A DNA stretch of 64,000 bases from Paenibacillus_AM sp052180255 (GCF_052180255.1 NZ_CP197466.1:3596001-3660000), one strand, 5' to 3'; positions 1 to 10,400 are shown, numbered from the stretch's first letter. Program-made: numbers and translations. Notes: a model not told the origin generated them from the sequence alone.

Positions 1-789
1 CACAGGGACATCTAAGGCCGTCTTTAGTACATCTTCCCGTTCACCTCGATTAATCGCAAGCGTGCGGTGAGGAGGTAGACGCTTCACGGGTTCTTGGTAA
101 GCATAATACATCTCATAAACGGATTCCTGAGAAGTGTCTTTTGCTTCTGTTCGCAATATCCCTTGATCAAAAGTAAACCTACGCACCCAAGTGCGAATTT
201 TCGCATCATCAGCCAGCATCTCGGCAATGATGTCCATAGCGCCTTGAATGGCTTCTTCCGATGTCGTAACACCCTTGTCTGCATCAATATATTGAGCAGC
301 TTCATCCGTTAGAACTCCGCTGCGAGGCTGTGAAATGATCCATTCTGCAAGCGGCTCAAGTCCACGTTCTTTGGCAACCGAGGCACGTGTCTTCCGCTTT
401 TGTTTATAAGGTCGATATAAATCTTCTACTTCTTGCAGCTTCACTGCAGCTTGAATCGCTTGCTCAAGTTCAGGTGTTAACTTTCCTTGTTCCTGAATCG
501 ATCGGATGACATCATTCTTACGCTCCTCTAGACCACGTAAGTAACGTAGACGCTCTTCAATGTCACGAAGCTGATTCTCATCAAGCTCACCTGTCATTTC
601 CTTCCGATAACGAGCGATAAAAGGAATCGTATTCCCTTCATCGAGCAGTCCTACTGTCGTTTTGACTTTACCATGGGGCAAGCTTAGCTCCGTGGCAATT
701 CTTTTCATAATACTTGCTTCGGTTTCTAACTGCTGCTTGGCTTTATCGGCTTCTACTTCATTCGTTGCAATACCTGCATCTTTATTCAT
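1..789 (-). CDS. tex: Tex-family RNA-binding transcription accessory protein (N-terminal part)
   Basis: The first 263 codons are present and the 3' part lies outside the window. Reading starts at ATG 789, behind a purine-rich GGAAGCGGGG. The N-terminus has the Tex pattern: a helical stretch, then GLLDEGNTIPFIARYRKE at about residues 48-65 and LRDIEERLRYLR soon after. Tex proteins are cytoplasmic nucleic-acid-binding proteins with YqgF-like, HhH and S1 domains linked to transcription and RNA turnover; those C-terminal domains are not visible here. It sits downstream of ndoA on the same strand, separated by a terminator. Confidence 0.9.
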   Translation of the reverse strand, partial: MNKDAGIATNEVEADKAKQQLETEASIMKRIATELSLPHGKVKTTVGLLDEGNTIPFIARYRKEMTGELDENQLRDIEERLRYLRGLEERKNDVIRSIQEQGKLTPELEQAIQAAVKLQEVEDLYRPYKQKRKTRASVAKERGLEPLAEWIISQPRSGVLTDEAAQYIDADKGVTTSEEAIQGAMDIIAEMLADDAKIRTWVRRFTFDQGILRTEAKDTSQESVYEMYYAYQEPVKRLPPHRTLAINRGEREDVLKTALDVPV

Positions 790-852
790 GTCGTTCCCCG
801 CTTCCAAAGTTCGCTTTGCATAGATATGGATGATGCTATACTCTTTATTTCG

Positions 853-882
853 CAAAAAAAAGGAGGAACCCTTCAGTCCCTC
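853..882 (-). terminator. Rho-independent terminator after ndoA
   Basis: On the minus strand a 7-bp stem (GAGGGAC with GTTCCTC, one G-T pair) with a 6-nt loop is followed by eight T residues. It lies directly behind the ndoA stop and would end the ydcC-alr-ndoAI-ndoA transcript before tex. Confidence 0.75.
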
Positions 883-897
883 GTGTGCATTCTTAAA

Positions 898-1248
898 TTA
901 AAATTCGATTAAACCTAGACTGACCTGTAGTCCGTCATCGACTTTTCGCATCGTATCCTCATCGAGATGAGTAATCTTATCTGTCAGACGCTGTTTATCG
1001 ATTGTCCGAAGCTGTTCAAGCAAAATGACGGAATCACGATCGAAGCCATGAACTTCAGCGTCAATTTCCACATGGGTGGGTAGCTTAGCTTTCTGGATTT
1101 GCGCAGTAATAGCCGCAATAATGACGGTAGGACTAAATCTGTTTCCGATATCATTTTGAATAATGAGAACCGGACGAATACCTCCCTGTTCAGAACCAAC
1201 AACAGGTGAAAGATCAGCAAAAAACACATCTCCGCGTTTTACGATCAA
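898..1248 (-). CDS. ndoA: EndoA / MazF-family mRNA interferase toxin
   Basis: A 116-residue protein, the usual length of Bacillus EndoA. It opens MIVKRGDVFFADLSPVVGSE and contains the MazF signature GGIRPVLIIQND, including the conserved Arg of the active site. MazF toxins cut single-stranded mRNA at short motifs (UACAU for the B. subtilis enzyme) and are held inactive by the partner antitoxin. It starts 3 nt after the stop of the upstream antitoxin gene, so the two are very likely co-transcribed and translationally coupled. Confidence 0.95.
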   Translation of the reverse strand: MIVKRGDVFFADLSPVVGSEQGGIRPVLIIQNDIGNRFSPTVIIAAITAQIQKAKLPTHVEIDAEVHGFDRDSVILLEQLRTIDKQRLTDKITHLDEDTMRKVDDGLQVSLGLIEF

Positions 1249-1251
1249 GGT

Positions 1252-1533
1252 CTACACCCCGCTCACTAAGCGATGGAGCGTAACATCCGCCTCAGCCTCC
1301 GCCAAAAATGCCTCTGAAGCTAAATGTAAATTAATTTTCGCCATCTCCAGATAACCGCGCTGCATAGACTCGCGAATAACCCGTTTCTTGCGCTCAATAA
1401 GATACAGCTTCATAGCCTGACGAATGAATTCGCTGCGGTTTGAATTTTCTTTCCTTACAATGCCGTCCACTTCTTGAAGTAAATAATCTGGTAAAGAGAT
1501 CATTATTCTCTTCGTATTATGAGCATTGCTCAT
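1252..1533 (-). CDS. ndoAI: EndoAI ribbon-helix-helix antitoxin
   Basis: A 93-residue ribbon-helix-helix protein. The pattern RIMISLPDYLLQEVDG is the RHH beta strand and first helix, followed by SNRSEFIRQAMKLYL; the C-terminal tail would bind and neutralise EndoA. I chose ATG 1533, with GGGGG upstream, over an in-frame codon nine residues earlier because the homologous N-terminus begins here. It lies between alr and ndoA, the order found in B. subtilis. Confidence 0.93.
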   Translation of the reverse strand: MSNAHNTKRIMISLPDYLLQEVDGIVRKENSNRSEFIRQAMKLYLIERKKRVIRESMQRGYLEMAKINLHLASEAFLAEAEADVTLHRLVSGV

Positions 1534-1649
1534 CCTTATTGCACCCCCAGAACAACACACTACATAAACATATTACCATTATGGTGTTCATCATGCAAAT
1601 TTATACAAAAGATAATATATGCAGTGCGTATATCAATTATGCTATACGC

Positions 1650-2819
1650 TTATTCAACAACTTGCAAGGTATTGATGACTTTAATTTCTTTGCCATCACG
1701 TGTGTATATGCGAGGAATACGCTGAGAAAACATACATACAACTTCATAATTAATCGTACCAAGTAAAGCTGCGATCTCTTCAACGGAAATCATTTCATTG
1801 CCTTGCGCACCAATGAGTACGACCTCATCCCCCATTTGCACATCCGCAACACCATCGACTTGCAGCATGCACTGATCCATACAAATACGCCCAATAATGG
1901 GTCGACGCTCCCCACCGACTAAAGCCTCCACTTTAGTAGACAGCATTCGGGAATATCCATCCGCATAGCCGATAGGTAATGTCGCAATACGCTCATAATC
2001 GGTTGTATGATAGATGCTTCCATAGCTCACACCAGAGTTAGGCGGGAGTGTTTGGAGATGCACAATCTTCGTTTTTAAACTTAATACAGGTTTCAATCTA
2101 ATTTGCTCTTTGTTTACTTCTTCTGACGGGTACATCCCATACATACTAATTCCCAGTCTTACCATATTATGCGCTAGCTCTGGAACATCGATACCTGTGG
2201 CGCTATTGCCTGCATGCAGAAGGGGAAACGTGATTCCTTTTGCCTCAAAATGATCTACAACTTCTTGAAACTTCGCATGCTGCTGATAGGTATATGCCTT
2301 GTCCACCTCATCTGCACAGGCGTAATGCGTAAATAGACCTTCTACTTCCACATGAGGAATCGACATCGCGCGCTCAATTAACGCAACAGCATCCACTTTG
2401 TCATGCAAGCCCAGCCTTCCCATACCTGTATCCAACTTGATATGGATCTTGAGTGTGTTATTACATTCTATATGTTCCAAGGCTTCTAATAGATCTTCAC
2501 TATATACATTAAGTGTAATATTATGTTTGATTGCAAGTTCAATACCTTCTTGCGGCGTATAACCAAGAACGAGAATTGGTGTTTTCACACCTGCCTGTCT
2601 TAACTGCAGTGCTTCATCTAAAAATGCCACAGCTAGATAATCAATGCCATTGCGCGCTGCTTCCTTTGCAACTTCTAATGCACCATGACCATATGCATCT
2701 GCTTTAACAACGGCCATGATTCGCACATCATCCGACAATGCCTGACGAAATTGCTGTATATTATGCTGTAAAGCATCTAATGAAATTTCTACCCATGTTG
2801 GTCTATAAAAATGCTCCAT
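1650..2819 (-). CDS. alr: Alanine racemase
   Basis: PLP-dependent racemase making D-alanine for peptidoglycan. Length is 389 residues from ATG 2819, preceded by GGAGTGGGTG; the reading frame extends 21 codons further but without a better site. The PLP lysine is K39 in AVVKADAYGHG and the second catalytic base is Y266 in SGVSYGS, the expected spacing. IGYADGYSR and RICMDQCM are also family motifs. It lies between a ydcC-like lipoprotein gene and the EndoA antitoxin gene on one strand, as in B. subtilis. Confidence 0.97.
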   Translation of the reverse strand: MEHFYRPTWVEISLDALQHNIQQFRQALSDDVRIMAVVKADAYGHGALEVAKEAARNGIDYLAVAFLDEALQLRQAGVKTPILVLGYTPQEGIELAIKHNITLNVYSEDLLEALEHIECNNTLKIHIKLDTGMGRLGLHDKVDAVALIERAMSIPHVEVEGLFTHYACADEVDKAYTYQQHAKFQEVVDHFEAKGITFPLLHAGNSATGIDVPELAHNMVRLGISMYGMYPSEEVNKEQIRLKPVLSLKTKIVHLQTLPPNSGVSYGSIYHTTDYERIATLPIGYADGYSRMLSTKVEALVGGERRPIIGRICMDQCMLQVDGVADVQMGDEVVLIGAQGNEMISVEEIAALLGTINYEVVCMFSQRIPRIYTRDGKEIKVINTLQVVE

Positions 2820-2950
2820 TTCTTCACCCACTCCGTCTTTATGCAGGATAAGGGAAGAACTCAATTTGAGTCCTTCCCCCACTTTTATTGTCTTATGTTA
2901 ATCCTTAAAAGCGCCGAGTGTCAATAAAAACTGTCTGCTTTTACTATGTT

Positions 2951-3979
2951 TTACTTCGTCATCGGTCCTTCTACAGACTTGGCAACGTTAATCATCTCAT
3001 TAACTGGTAAATCTCCAGTCGTTAAATGGTATTCAACTCCATTATGCATCCAAGACAGCGTACGTTTCTCATCACCCAGCAAAACACCCATCGTAAAACC
3101 TAGATCTATTACTTCACCTTGGAGGTTCGTCGAGGCTGCTTTCTCCTGCGGTTTCGTTTCTAACAGGTTATAGTTGTATTTGCCTTGATAACTGAGCAGC
3201 AGTCCTTTGTCTTCCCCGTATTGTGTTGGCGTAATGGCCTTTTGCGCAACACCTTTTGGAGTGTATCCCGGTTCAACTAAACCAACTTCTTTACTTGGTA
3301 CATCCTTGCTACCATTTTGAGATAGCGTCTGCATCGACTTCAGGTTTTCCGAAGTCATGTTGCGCTTCATATCAAAAGAATCTTTTTCAAACTTCTTATT
3401 AAATTCAAATTGGGTAAATTCAAGTTTCACCACGACATTCTGATTGCCGTCAGACACTTCAACCTTTTGTGGTTGTAAGGATTTCTTATCGATCCAAACC
3501 TTTTGACGAGTAAGTGTACCTGTGCTGTAATTCGCTGCAACATCAAACACATAAGACTTATCGTCCGATGTAAATTGACGTTCTTGATCATCCACAATGC
3601 TCTTCACTAAAGATTGATACAAATACACTTGTCCTTGATTATCTGGCCAATTGCTTTGGAAGCGAAAGCTTTTATTCAATTGTGGAGTTAAGACGTACAC
3701 ACCTTCATCGTTACGAAGTACGATTTGTGTAATGTCGCGTTCTTGATTCGTTAATGCAATGCGGTAATAATTTGGAGTCTGATACCACACTTCTACTTTA
3801 TACTCCTGCGGCTGAGCCCCAGACTGCACCACCATGCGACCAGAACCTTGGTAGCTGTCTAGCTTTGTCATTTTTTCATTCAAATCTTTTACTACCGATC
3901 CTGCATTCCTCTGCCCACAGCCTGACAATACGACCGCCAAACAAATCACGATTGACATGATCCACGTAATTCGGCGCAT
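2951..3979 (-). CDS. ydcC: Sporulation-type LolA-like lipoprotein (YdcC family)
   Basis: A 342-residue lipoprotein. The N-terminus is a short positive stretch, a hydrophobic segment and the lipobox VLSGC around residue 20, so it should be anchored outside the membrane. The body is rich in beta strands, as in LolA/GerS-type proteins. In B. subtilis the gene directly upstream of alr is ydcC, a sigma-E-dependent sporulation gene; position and fold type match. The molecular role is not established. ATG 3979 follows a GAGGGGATGAGGAA purine run. Confidence 0.8.
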   Translation of the reverse strand: MRRITWIMSIVICLAVVLSGCGQRNAGSVVKDLNEKMTKLDSYQGSGRMVVQSGAQPQEYKVEVWYQTPNYYRIALTNQERDITQIVLRNDEGVYVLTPQLNKSFRFQSNWPDNQGQVYLYQSLVKSIVDDQERQFTSDDKSYVFDVAANYSTGTLTRQKVWIDKKSLQPQKVEVSDGNQNVVVKLEFTQFEFNKKFEKDSFDMKRNMTSENLKSMQTLSQNGSKDVPSKEVGLVEPGYTPKGVAQKAITPTQYGEDKGLLLSYQGKYNYNLLETKPQEKAASTNLQGEVIDLGFTMGVLLGDEKRTLSWMHNGVEYHLTTGDLPVNEMINVAKSVEGPMTK

Positions 3980-4159
3980 TTCCTCATCCCCTCAACCTAA
4001 TAAATTTCAAATTGGGCTTCCGGCCAGCGAATGAAATAGGATCTACCTAACATTCACTGTTCACCACTCAGCCTCCTTGGTACATGCATATGAGGGGACT
4101 TGGACATTTATGCAGACTAGCTATGTGTCTGATCGATTACATTTGTATCTACCTTTTTG

Positions 4160-4190
4160 TTGACTCTAACGTTACGTGAGGCTGTATGAT
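4160..4190 (+). promoter_or_regulatory. MerR-type promoter with operator in a 19-bp spacer
   Basis: TTGACT (4160-4165) and TATGAT (4185-4190) are separated by 19 bp, the overlong spacer typical of promoters that MerR-family proteins activate by DNA twisting. The spacer holds a 15-bp near-perfect palindrome, CTAACGTTACGTGAG (4166-4180). It lies 21 bp upstream of the MerR/TipAS gene, so autoregulation is likely. Confidence 0.8.
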
Positions 4191-4211
4191 GAATCTTGTG
4201 GAGGTGAGAAA

Positions 4212-4976
4212 TTGACTTACAAAGTAAAGGAAGTAGCTGATATAGCAGGTGTAAGTGTCCGGACGCTTCATCACTATGACGAAATTGATCTGCTTACACC
4301 GCAATCGGTCAATCAAGCGGGATATCGACTGTATACCGAGCATGAACTGAAGCGATTACAGCACATTTTATTTTTCAAAGAGATTGGATTTTCTTTAGAG
4401 GAAATTAAGCGGATATTAGACAGCCCCGAATTTGATCAGAAACAGGCATTACTTACCCATAAAGAGTTATTGGAACAAAAGAAAAAACGGCTTGAAGACA
4501 TCATTCAGACCGTGAATAATACGATAGAAGCGCTTGAAGGAGGAAGCCAAATGAGTAAACAAGAAATGTTCGAAGGATTCGACATGTCAGCAATCGAGGA
4601 GCACAAAAATAAGTATGAAGCTGAAGCGCGTGAGAAATACGGAGACTCGACAATGGATGCTGTCAATAAACGCACGAATGCGTATTCCAAGGGTGATTGG
4701 TCCCACATTATGGGTGAAAATGAGCGGATTTACGCCAAAGTGATCGCTGGAATGGACAATGGTCCCGATGACCCGATGGTGCAAGAAGCCGTCGCTGCGC
4801 TTAGACAGTGGATTACGACTAATTTCTATGATTGTACGCCTGAGATTTTCTATGGTCTTGGAGATTTGTATGTCATGGACGAACGATTTACAGCGAATAT
4901 CGATAAGCACAAAGAGGGGCTTGCTGCCTTTCTTCGTGAAGCGATGCATGTGTACTGTGACAATTTGAAAGCATAG
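4212..4976 (+). CDS. MerR-family regulator with C-terminal TipAS domain (Mta-like)
   Basis: A 254-residue regulator. Residues 1-70 form a MerR winged helix-turn-helix (VKEVADIAGVSVRTLHHYDE, then GYRLYTEHEL), followed by a dimerising coiled coil of about 40 residues and a TipAS/antibiotic-binding domain from about residue 115. Mta and TipA bind hydrophobic drugs and activate transporters or their own genes. I chose TTG 4212 because GGAGGTGAG lies 3 nt upstream; an ATG 12 codons earlier falls inside the promoter region. The targets beyond its own promoter cannot be read here. Confidence 0.92.
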   Translation: MTYKVKEVADIAGVSVRTLHHYDEIDLLTPQSVNQAGYRLYTEHELKRLQHILFFKEIGFSLEEIKRILDSPEFDQKQALLTHKELLEQKKKRLEDIIQTVNNTIEALEGGSQMSKQEMFEGFDMSAIEEHKNKYEAEAREKYGDSTMDAVNKRTNAYSKGDWSHIMGENERIYAKVIAGMDNGPDDPMVQEAVAALRQWITTNFYDCTPEIFYGLGDLYVMDERFTANIDKHKEGLAAFLREAMHVYCDNLKA

Positions 4977-5009
4977 TAAATAGGATGACAAATGGCTTTG
5001 TACCAAGTA

Positions 5010-5037
5010 AAGGGCACCTGTGGAACAGATGCCCTTT
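5010..5037. terminator. Bidirectional terminator between convergent genes
   Basis: Stem AGGGCA/TGCCCT plus CTGT/ACAG around a 3-nt loop, with T-rich tails on both strands. It separates the MerR gene from the convergent acetyltransferase gene. Confidence 0.75.
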
Positions 5038-5048
5038 TGACTACCCAA

Positions 5049-5474
5049 TTACAGCCGTTTCATCAAGTAGTAGTGCGTATTGCCCCCAGCTACATCATCA
5101 ATCTGACCGTACACAGTAAACCCATTCTTTTTATAGAAATCGAGTGCTTGGAAACTAAGTGTGTCCAGCTTAATAAGAACACAATTCAGTTCCCGTGCCT
5201 TAGCCTCAATAATACTTAGCAGCTTGCTGCCATAACGACCACCTCGTACTGATTCGTCCAGCCAAAGAATATGTACTTCAAGAAAATCCCAATGATAAGA
5301 AGCTAATAATCCACCACGAATAACATCTTCTTCATCTCTTACATACAAATTAATCTCTTGACTGTTATCTCGAATTGCCTCCGATATGTGGCTGTAATTA
5401 AAAGCACGCAATCCCTTAATTACCTCTTGTCGATCGATTGGCACCCCGCCATTATCCTCTGTTATGTGTAACAT
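5049..5474 (-). CDS. GNAT-family N-acetyltransferase
   Basis: A 141-residue protein of GNAT fold. SVRGGRYGSKLLSIIEAKAR is the acetyl-CoA binding motif A (R/Q-x-x-G-x-G/A type), preceded by a beta-strand block VHILWLDE, and ALDFYKKNGFTVYGQ is motif B. The substrate is unknown. ATG 5474 has GGAGG at the right distance; an earlier ATG 17 codons upstream lacks one. It stands alone between a regulator and an exporter. Confidence 0.85.
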   Translation of the reverse strand: MLHITEDNGGVPIDRQEVIKGLRAFNYSHISEAIRDNSQEINLYVRDEEDVIRGGLLASYHWDFLEVHILWLDESVRGGRYGSKLLSIIEAKARELNCVLIKLDTLSFQALDFYKKNGFTVYGQIDDVAGGNTHYYLMKRL

Positions 5475-5578
5475 CGTGCAAACCTCCTTTTGTAACAAAA
5501 AAAGTTCAAGTACATGATTTCTCATATTCTTATCTAGATATTACCAATACTAGCTAGACTTTAACAAGCTTGTTCTCA

Positions 5579-5607
5579 TTGACAGAACCATGCCCCTATT
5601 CTAAATT
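5579..5607 (+). promoter_or_regulatory. Sigma-A type promoter for the ABC-2 exporter
   Basis: TTGACA (5579-5584), 17-bp spacer, TAAATT (5602-5607), located about 43 bp before the ATPase gene. Confidence 0.55.
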
Positions 5608-5649
5608 GAAAGAGATTCCTCATTTGAAGATGGAAGGATGTTATTAAGA

Positions 5650-6375
5650 ATGGTTACAACCATACAACTGCATGACATTAGTAAAAGCTTCCGTAAGAAA
5701 ACGGTCATAGAGGATATTAATATCGAAGTGAAAAGCGGGCAAATTTACGGAATAATTGGTCCATCAGGAGCGGGTAAGACAACAATTGTCAAAACGATAG
5801 TCGGTATGGATCAAACGGAGACTGGCACCGTTACCGTCCTCGGTAAGCGAATGCCAAATTTAGAAGTACTTCAAAGTATCGGTTATATGGCGCAATCCGA
5901 TGCACTTTATGAAGAACTAACTGGTGCCGAGAACCTTGCTTTCTTCGCTTCACTATTCAAATTGAAGAAGGTAGAGCAAAAGAGTCGTATCGCTTATGCG
6001 GCCGGCTTAGTCAATCTGACCGAGCAATTAACGAAAAAAGTATCAGCTTACTCCGGTGGTATGAAGCGCCGCTTATCCCTTGCCATTGCTTTAATCCAAG
6101 ATCCACAGATTCTCATTCTGGATGAACCGACCGTCGGAATTGATCCTGAACTCAGAATGACAATCTGGAACGAACTGCTGCGATTGAAAAATGAAGAGCA
6201 GAAAACCATCCTGATTACAACGCATGTCATGGATGAAGCGGAAAAATGTGACCACTTGGCGATGATACGAAACGGTCGCATTTTGACTGAAGGATCCCCC
6301 GCCGAACTCAAAACACATTATGAGGCTGACAACTTAGAAGCCGTCTTCTTAAAAGCAGGAGGGATAGAGGTATGA
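5650..6375 (+). CDS. ABC exporter ATP-binding protein
   Basis: A 241-residue nucleotide-binding subunit. Walker A is GPSGAGKTT (about residue 37), the signature is YSGGMKRRLS, Walker B is ILILDEPTVGID, and the H-loop is ITTHVMDEA. The closeness of the signature to CcmA/DrrA-type exporters and the partner permease suggest efflux of a drug or lipid-like compound. An ATG at 5638 is also possible, but ATG 5650 is better placed behind GGAAGG. It overlaps the permease gene by 4 nt. Confidence 0.93.
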   Translation: MVTTIQLHDISKSFRKKTVIEDINIEVKSGQIYGIIGPSGAGKTTIVKTIVGMDQTETGTVTVLGKRMPNLEVLQSIGYMAQSDALYEELTGAENLAFFASLFKLKKVEQKSRIAYAAGLVNLTEQLTKKVSAYSGGMKRRLSLAIALIQDPQILILDEPTVGIDPELRMTIWNELLRLKNEEQKTILITTHVMDEAEKCDHLAMIRNGRILTEGSPAELKTHYEADNLEAVFLKAGGIEV

Positions 6376-7418
6376 GAATTACAGCGTTAATTAAACGAAT
6401 CCTATTCCAGATGATCCGAGATAAACGGACACTTGCCTTATTGTTTGTTGCTCCTCTGCTCGTCCTAACCCTGATGTATCTAATCTTTAACAGTGGAGCC
6501 ACAGCACCAAAGCTTGGTGTATATCACGTGGACAGCAGCATTGTTCAAGCACTGGAGAAGGCAGACATCGAGGTTCATCCATACGATCAACTCTCAAATG
6601 ATACCGTCACAAAAGATAATCTCGATGGTCTTCTTGCGCTTACCGATGGGAAGATCGAACTAACGCTCCAGAATAGTGACCCTTCCACTTCCAAAATGCT
6701 GCAAATGAAGGTACAGCAAATAATAGCCGCTTTAGGGCAAGCAAAGCTTATGGGAGTAACCTCAAATTTGCAGGCACCCAGCATACCCGTCCATTATATA
6801 TATGGAGATGCAAATACTAGCTTTTTTGATATACTTGGCCCCATTCTTGTCGGATTCTTCGTATTCTTCTTTGTCTTCCTCATCTCTGGTATTGGTCTCT
6901 TACGCGAGAGAATGACAGGTACGCTGGAACGACTGATGTCCACACCCATTCGCAGAAGTGAGATCATTATTGGTTACTTGGTCGGGTATGGAATCTTTGC
7001 TGTCATCCAGACGATCATCGTGGCGCTGTACTCTATTCATGTACTTGATCTTGTTCTTGTCGGCTCCATCTGGCATGTCATTCTAATCAATCTCATCGTG
7101 GCCTTTGTCGCCTTGACTCTTGGCATTCTGCTGTCTACTTTCGCTTCATCTGAATTTCAAATGATTCAATTTATCCCGCTCGTTGTCGTTCCGCAAGTCT
7201 TTTTCTCGGGCATCCTTCCACTCGATAATATGGCGGTCTGGTTGCAAGCATTGGGCAAAATTATGCCACTTTATTATGCAGCGGACGCGCTAAAAGGGAT
7301 CATGTATAAGGGCTATGGATTAAGTGAAGTCAGCTTTGACATTCTCATTCTCGCTTTGTTTGCGATTATTTTTATCGTGCTGAACATTTTTGCATTGAAG
7401 AAATATCGTAAATTATAA
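6372..7418 (+). CDS. ABC-2 type exporter permease
   Basis: A 348-residue membrane protein with one N-terminal membrane segment (about residues 18-38), an extracytoplasmic domain of about 120 residues, then five or so C-terminal membrane segments. RERMTGTLERLMSTPI is the coupling region typical of ABC-2 (YhaP/DrrB-like) permeases. It starts inside the ATPase stop codon (ATGA overlap), so the two form one exporter. A decayed copy of its residues 226-322 lies at 25441-25724. Confidence 0.92.
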   Translation: MRITALIKRILFQMIRDKRTLALLFVAPLLVLTLMYLIFNSGATAPKLGVYHVDSSIVQALEKADIEVHPYDQLSNDTVTKDNLDGLLALTDGKIELTLQNSDPSTSKMLQMKVQQIIAALGQAKLMGVTSNLQAPSIPVHYIYGDANTSFFDILGPILVGFFVFFFVFLISGIGLLRERMTGTLERLMSTPIRRSEIIIGYLVGYGIFAVIQTIIVALYSIHVLDLVLVGSIWHVILINLIVAFVALTLGILLSTFASSEFQMIQFIPLVVVPQVFFSGILPLDNMAVWLQALGKIMPLYYAADALKGIMYKGYGLSEVSFDILILALFAIIFIVLNIFALKKYRKL

Positions 7419-7436
7419 CCTCGTTTATTTCATAAG

Positions 7437-7490
7437 AAAGAGGCTTCTCTACCCAAGTTCCATTGAACTTGTGAGAAGCCTCTCTTGTTA
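7437..7490. terminator. Bidirectional terminator
   Basis: An 11-bp stem AGAGGCTTCTC/GAGAAGCCTCT with an inner GTTC/GAAC stem separates the convergent exporter and adhesin genes. Confidence 0.75.
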
Positions 7491-7498
7491 TTATGGTG

Positions 7499-10400
7499 TT
7501 ATTTATGCGACAGTCGTTTCCTTCTGAAAAGCAACAGAAGTCCACCTAGCACGATCAAGGCAATACCTGTTACTTGAAGTGGCAATTGACTTGTTTCTCC
7601 CGTCTGCGGAAGTGTTGTTCCCGTACCTTTACCATTATAATCTTTACCGTTAGAATCTTTATTCTTGTTGGTTGTGTTGTCTTTCGACACTTCACCATTA
7701 CCATCAGCAGATGTATCTGGCACTGTTGTTCCATTATCTATAGGCTTCTCAGGTGTAACAGGTTTCTCCACCTCAGGATCTACTGGTGGTTTCGTACCTG
7801 GATCAACAGGCTTATTCGGATCTACCGGTGGCTTCGTACCTGGATCAACAGGCTTATTCGGATCTACCGGCGGCTTCGTACCTGGATCAACATCCGTACC
7901 CGGTTCATCTGGTTCAGAAGGTTTTCTTTTATTTATCTTCTCCACCAAGACGTGTTCCGTTTGCTTGTTTGTGATCTCAAATTCGATTGGTGTTTTGTCT
8001 AATAAGTACCCAGCAGGTGCTGTAATTTCGACCAATTGATACTTATTTGGTTCCAAATTACTTAATGACAATTCACCATTCTTATCTGTTGTAAGATGAG
8101 CCGGATCGATACCTGCAACAACTTTGTAAATCGGGTTTCCACTCATATCCGTAGCTGTTGATAAACCTCTTAGCTCAAAAACAGCACCTTGAAGCTTTTG
8201 ACTTTTATTCGAATTGTATTTTGTTAATTTGACTGAACGATCATTTGCTTTGTTTTCAATCACCAAGCTTGTTTCTAGCTTCTTAATAGGTACTTCGGTT
8301 ACTGCTTTTTCAATGACATACCCTTTAGCTTCCGTCTCTACCAGTGAATACATCCCATAAGGCAGATTCGTGAACTCGATGATACCTTTGTCATCAGTCT
8401 TCTTCTTGGCTATAACAGCATCTTTATGATCACGCAGTTCAAATTCGACTCCTGCTATCACCTTATGATCTTTCGCATCGACTTTCGTTAGGATCAGCTT
8501 ACCGCCCGAGCCTAATACGTTCGTTTTGGACAAAGTCAAGATCTCGGTTTGATTCTCTACAATTTTCACAGGAATTGGTGTTGCATCTTTTACATAATAA
8601 TCCGGAGCCGTTACTTCGACTAATTCATAGTCTCCCGCTGCCAAATCGCCTTTTGCAATTCTGCCATCCACACCAGTAGTCAATGTGTCAATCGGCTTGC
8701 CATTTAAGCGTAATTCGAACACCGCGCCTTTTAGTTTCTTCGTGGAATCAACGGAATCCACTTTCGTTAATTCAAACCCTTGGCGTATGATCTTGTTCGT
8801 AATCTTAAAAGGTACCTTAGGATCTTTGAATGTAATCGTTTTTCCAGTTGCAGCCCCGTATTCCGCATCAATTAGATAACCGTTAGGTGCGGATACTTCT
8901 TTTAATTTATAAGGCAAACCTGCCGTATCATTGGCTCTGTAATCTCTAGTTGTTTCCACTTCGCCATTTGCATCCGTAGGCTTAAGCGTTTCTAGAAGCG
9001 TCGTTCCAGAAGCGTTGTAAAGTTCAAAGACAACGCCCTGAATTGGAACATCCCGATCATCTACTTTGACAATTTTAATCTTGCCTTTGCCCGTAGACGC
9101 TCCCCCGCCCGCTCCAGCTAAAGAAACTTTAATACCTTTTTGACCATCGCCACCGATGACAGAAGAAGTCTTACCTGCAAATTCCGCCTCATTTTGAATT
9201 CTCTTGTCGCTATCCTCGTTAATGAACGACTCATACTCTAGGATGTAGGCAGTATTCAGTGACTTCTTAAATGTTAAAGTAAGTGTATTGCCGTCTACCA
9301 CTAGATCATACTCGTCTTTTTTAACCAAGTCACCTTTTACCGACACATTACCCAAATTATCTTCAGGGATTTTTGTCTCATACAGCTTGATCGAATCTTT
9401 AAGCAAAATTTGATTGGCTGATAATGTATCAGTCAATTTGGAACCTGCATCGATATACGACTGACTCGGGTTGATAGAGATGGACCAGGAAGCAAGATCA
9501 CTTTTACCTTTTTGCTGACCTGATTTGTTAATGTATTCGCCGCCATGTTTAGGCTCTACCTTGGCTGATTGGTCAAATCTTACAGTACCACCTTCGCCAT
9601 CCTCCATGGTTGCATGGTTGGAATACTCTCCTACAACCGGGAATTTCCCGTCCAGACTGGTCTTATACGTAATCCGATAAGCCTCTTTACCAATCTTGCC
9701 GAGATTCAGTACAAAGCCTTTGCCATCGTCATTTAGCTTGAAATTTCCATCTGCAATTGGAATAGAATCGCCTGGTTCAATTTTATTATTTGCCGTATCC
9801 AGCGTCAATTTATTCACGGTTAGAGATTTTTCTACAAAGGTTTGATCGCCCGTGTACGTATCTTTAATGATCGCATTCTTAATATCAAAAAGATTGTAGT
9901 TCACGTCTATCGTCCAAGTGATGGTTTTCTCCTTGGCGTTATATTCACCTTTTTTATTTCCATTCTCTTTCGTATAGCTTTGCGGTATTACAACCGCATA
10001 CTTTGTAATTGGATTTTGAGGAACGTTGCCCTCTTTCCAATTCAGAGTTGCGTCATTTCTGTACACATTATCTTTCGGCACTCCCGCCGTAGGATCGAAC
10101 TTCGTGACATAGGTCAACTCGTGCAAGGAGTGAATCGTCACTCCTGCCTTTAATTCGATTCTAAATCCCTTCGTGAACTCCGGGTCTCCATCAATTGGAA
10201 CAAGTACAAAATCGTCACTATTGGTTCCACTGATCTTCAAACTATCTGGAACCAACTTCATATGTCTTCCCTCGTAATCATCTGTAATTACGACGTCAGT
10301 CATATCCTTCAAGTCTCGATTCAGGACGATTTTCCACTCAATTGTTTTGTTTTTAAAGTCTTCTTTGCTTACACTTTTCGCAAAAATGACTTCATTGATA

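Noticed and set aside
7574..8039. Two + strand frames of 124-142 codons over the adhesin 3' end
   Set aside because: They arise from the 42-bp repeat read on the other strand; composition is repetitive and no start site is present.
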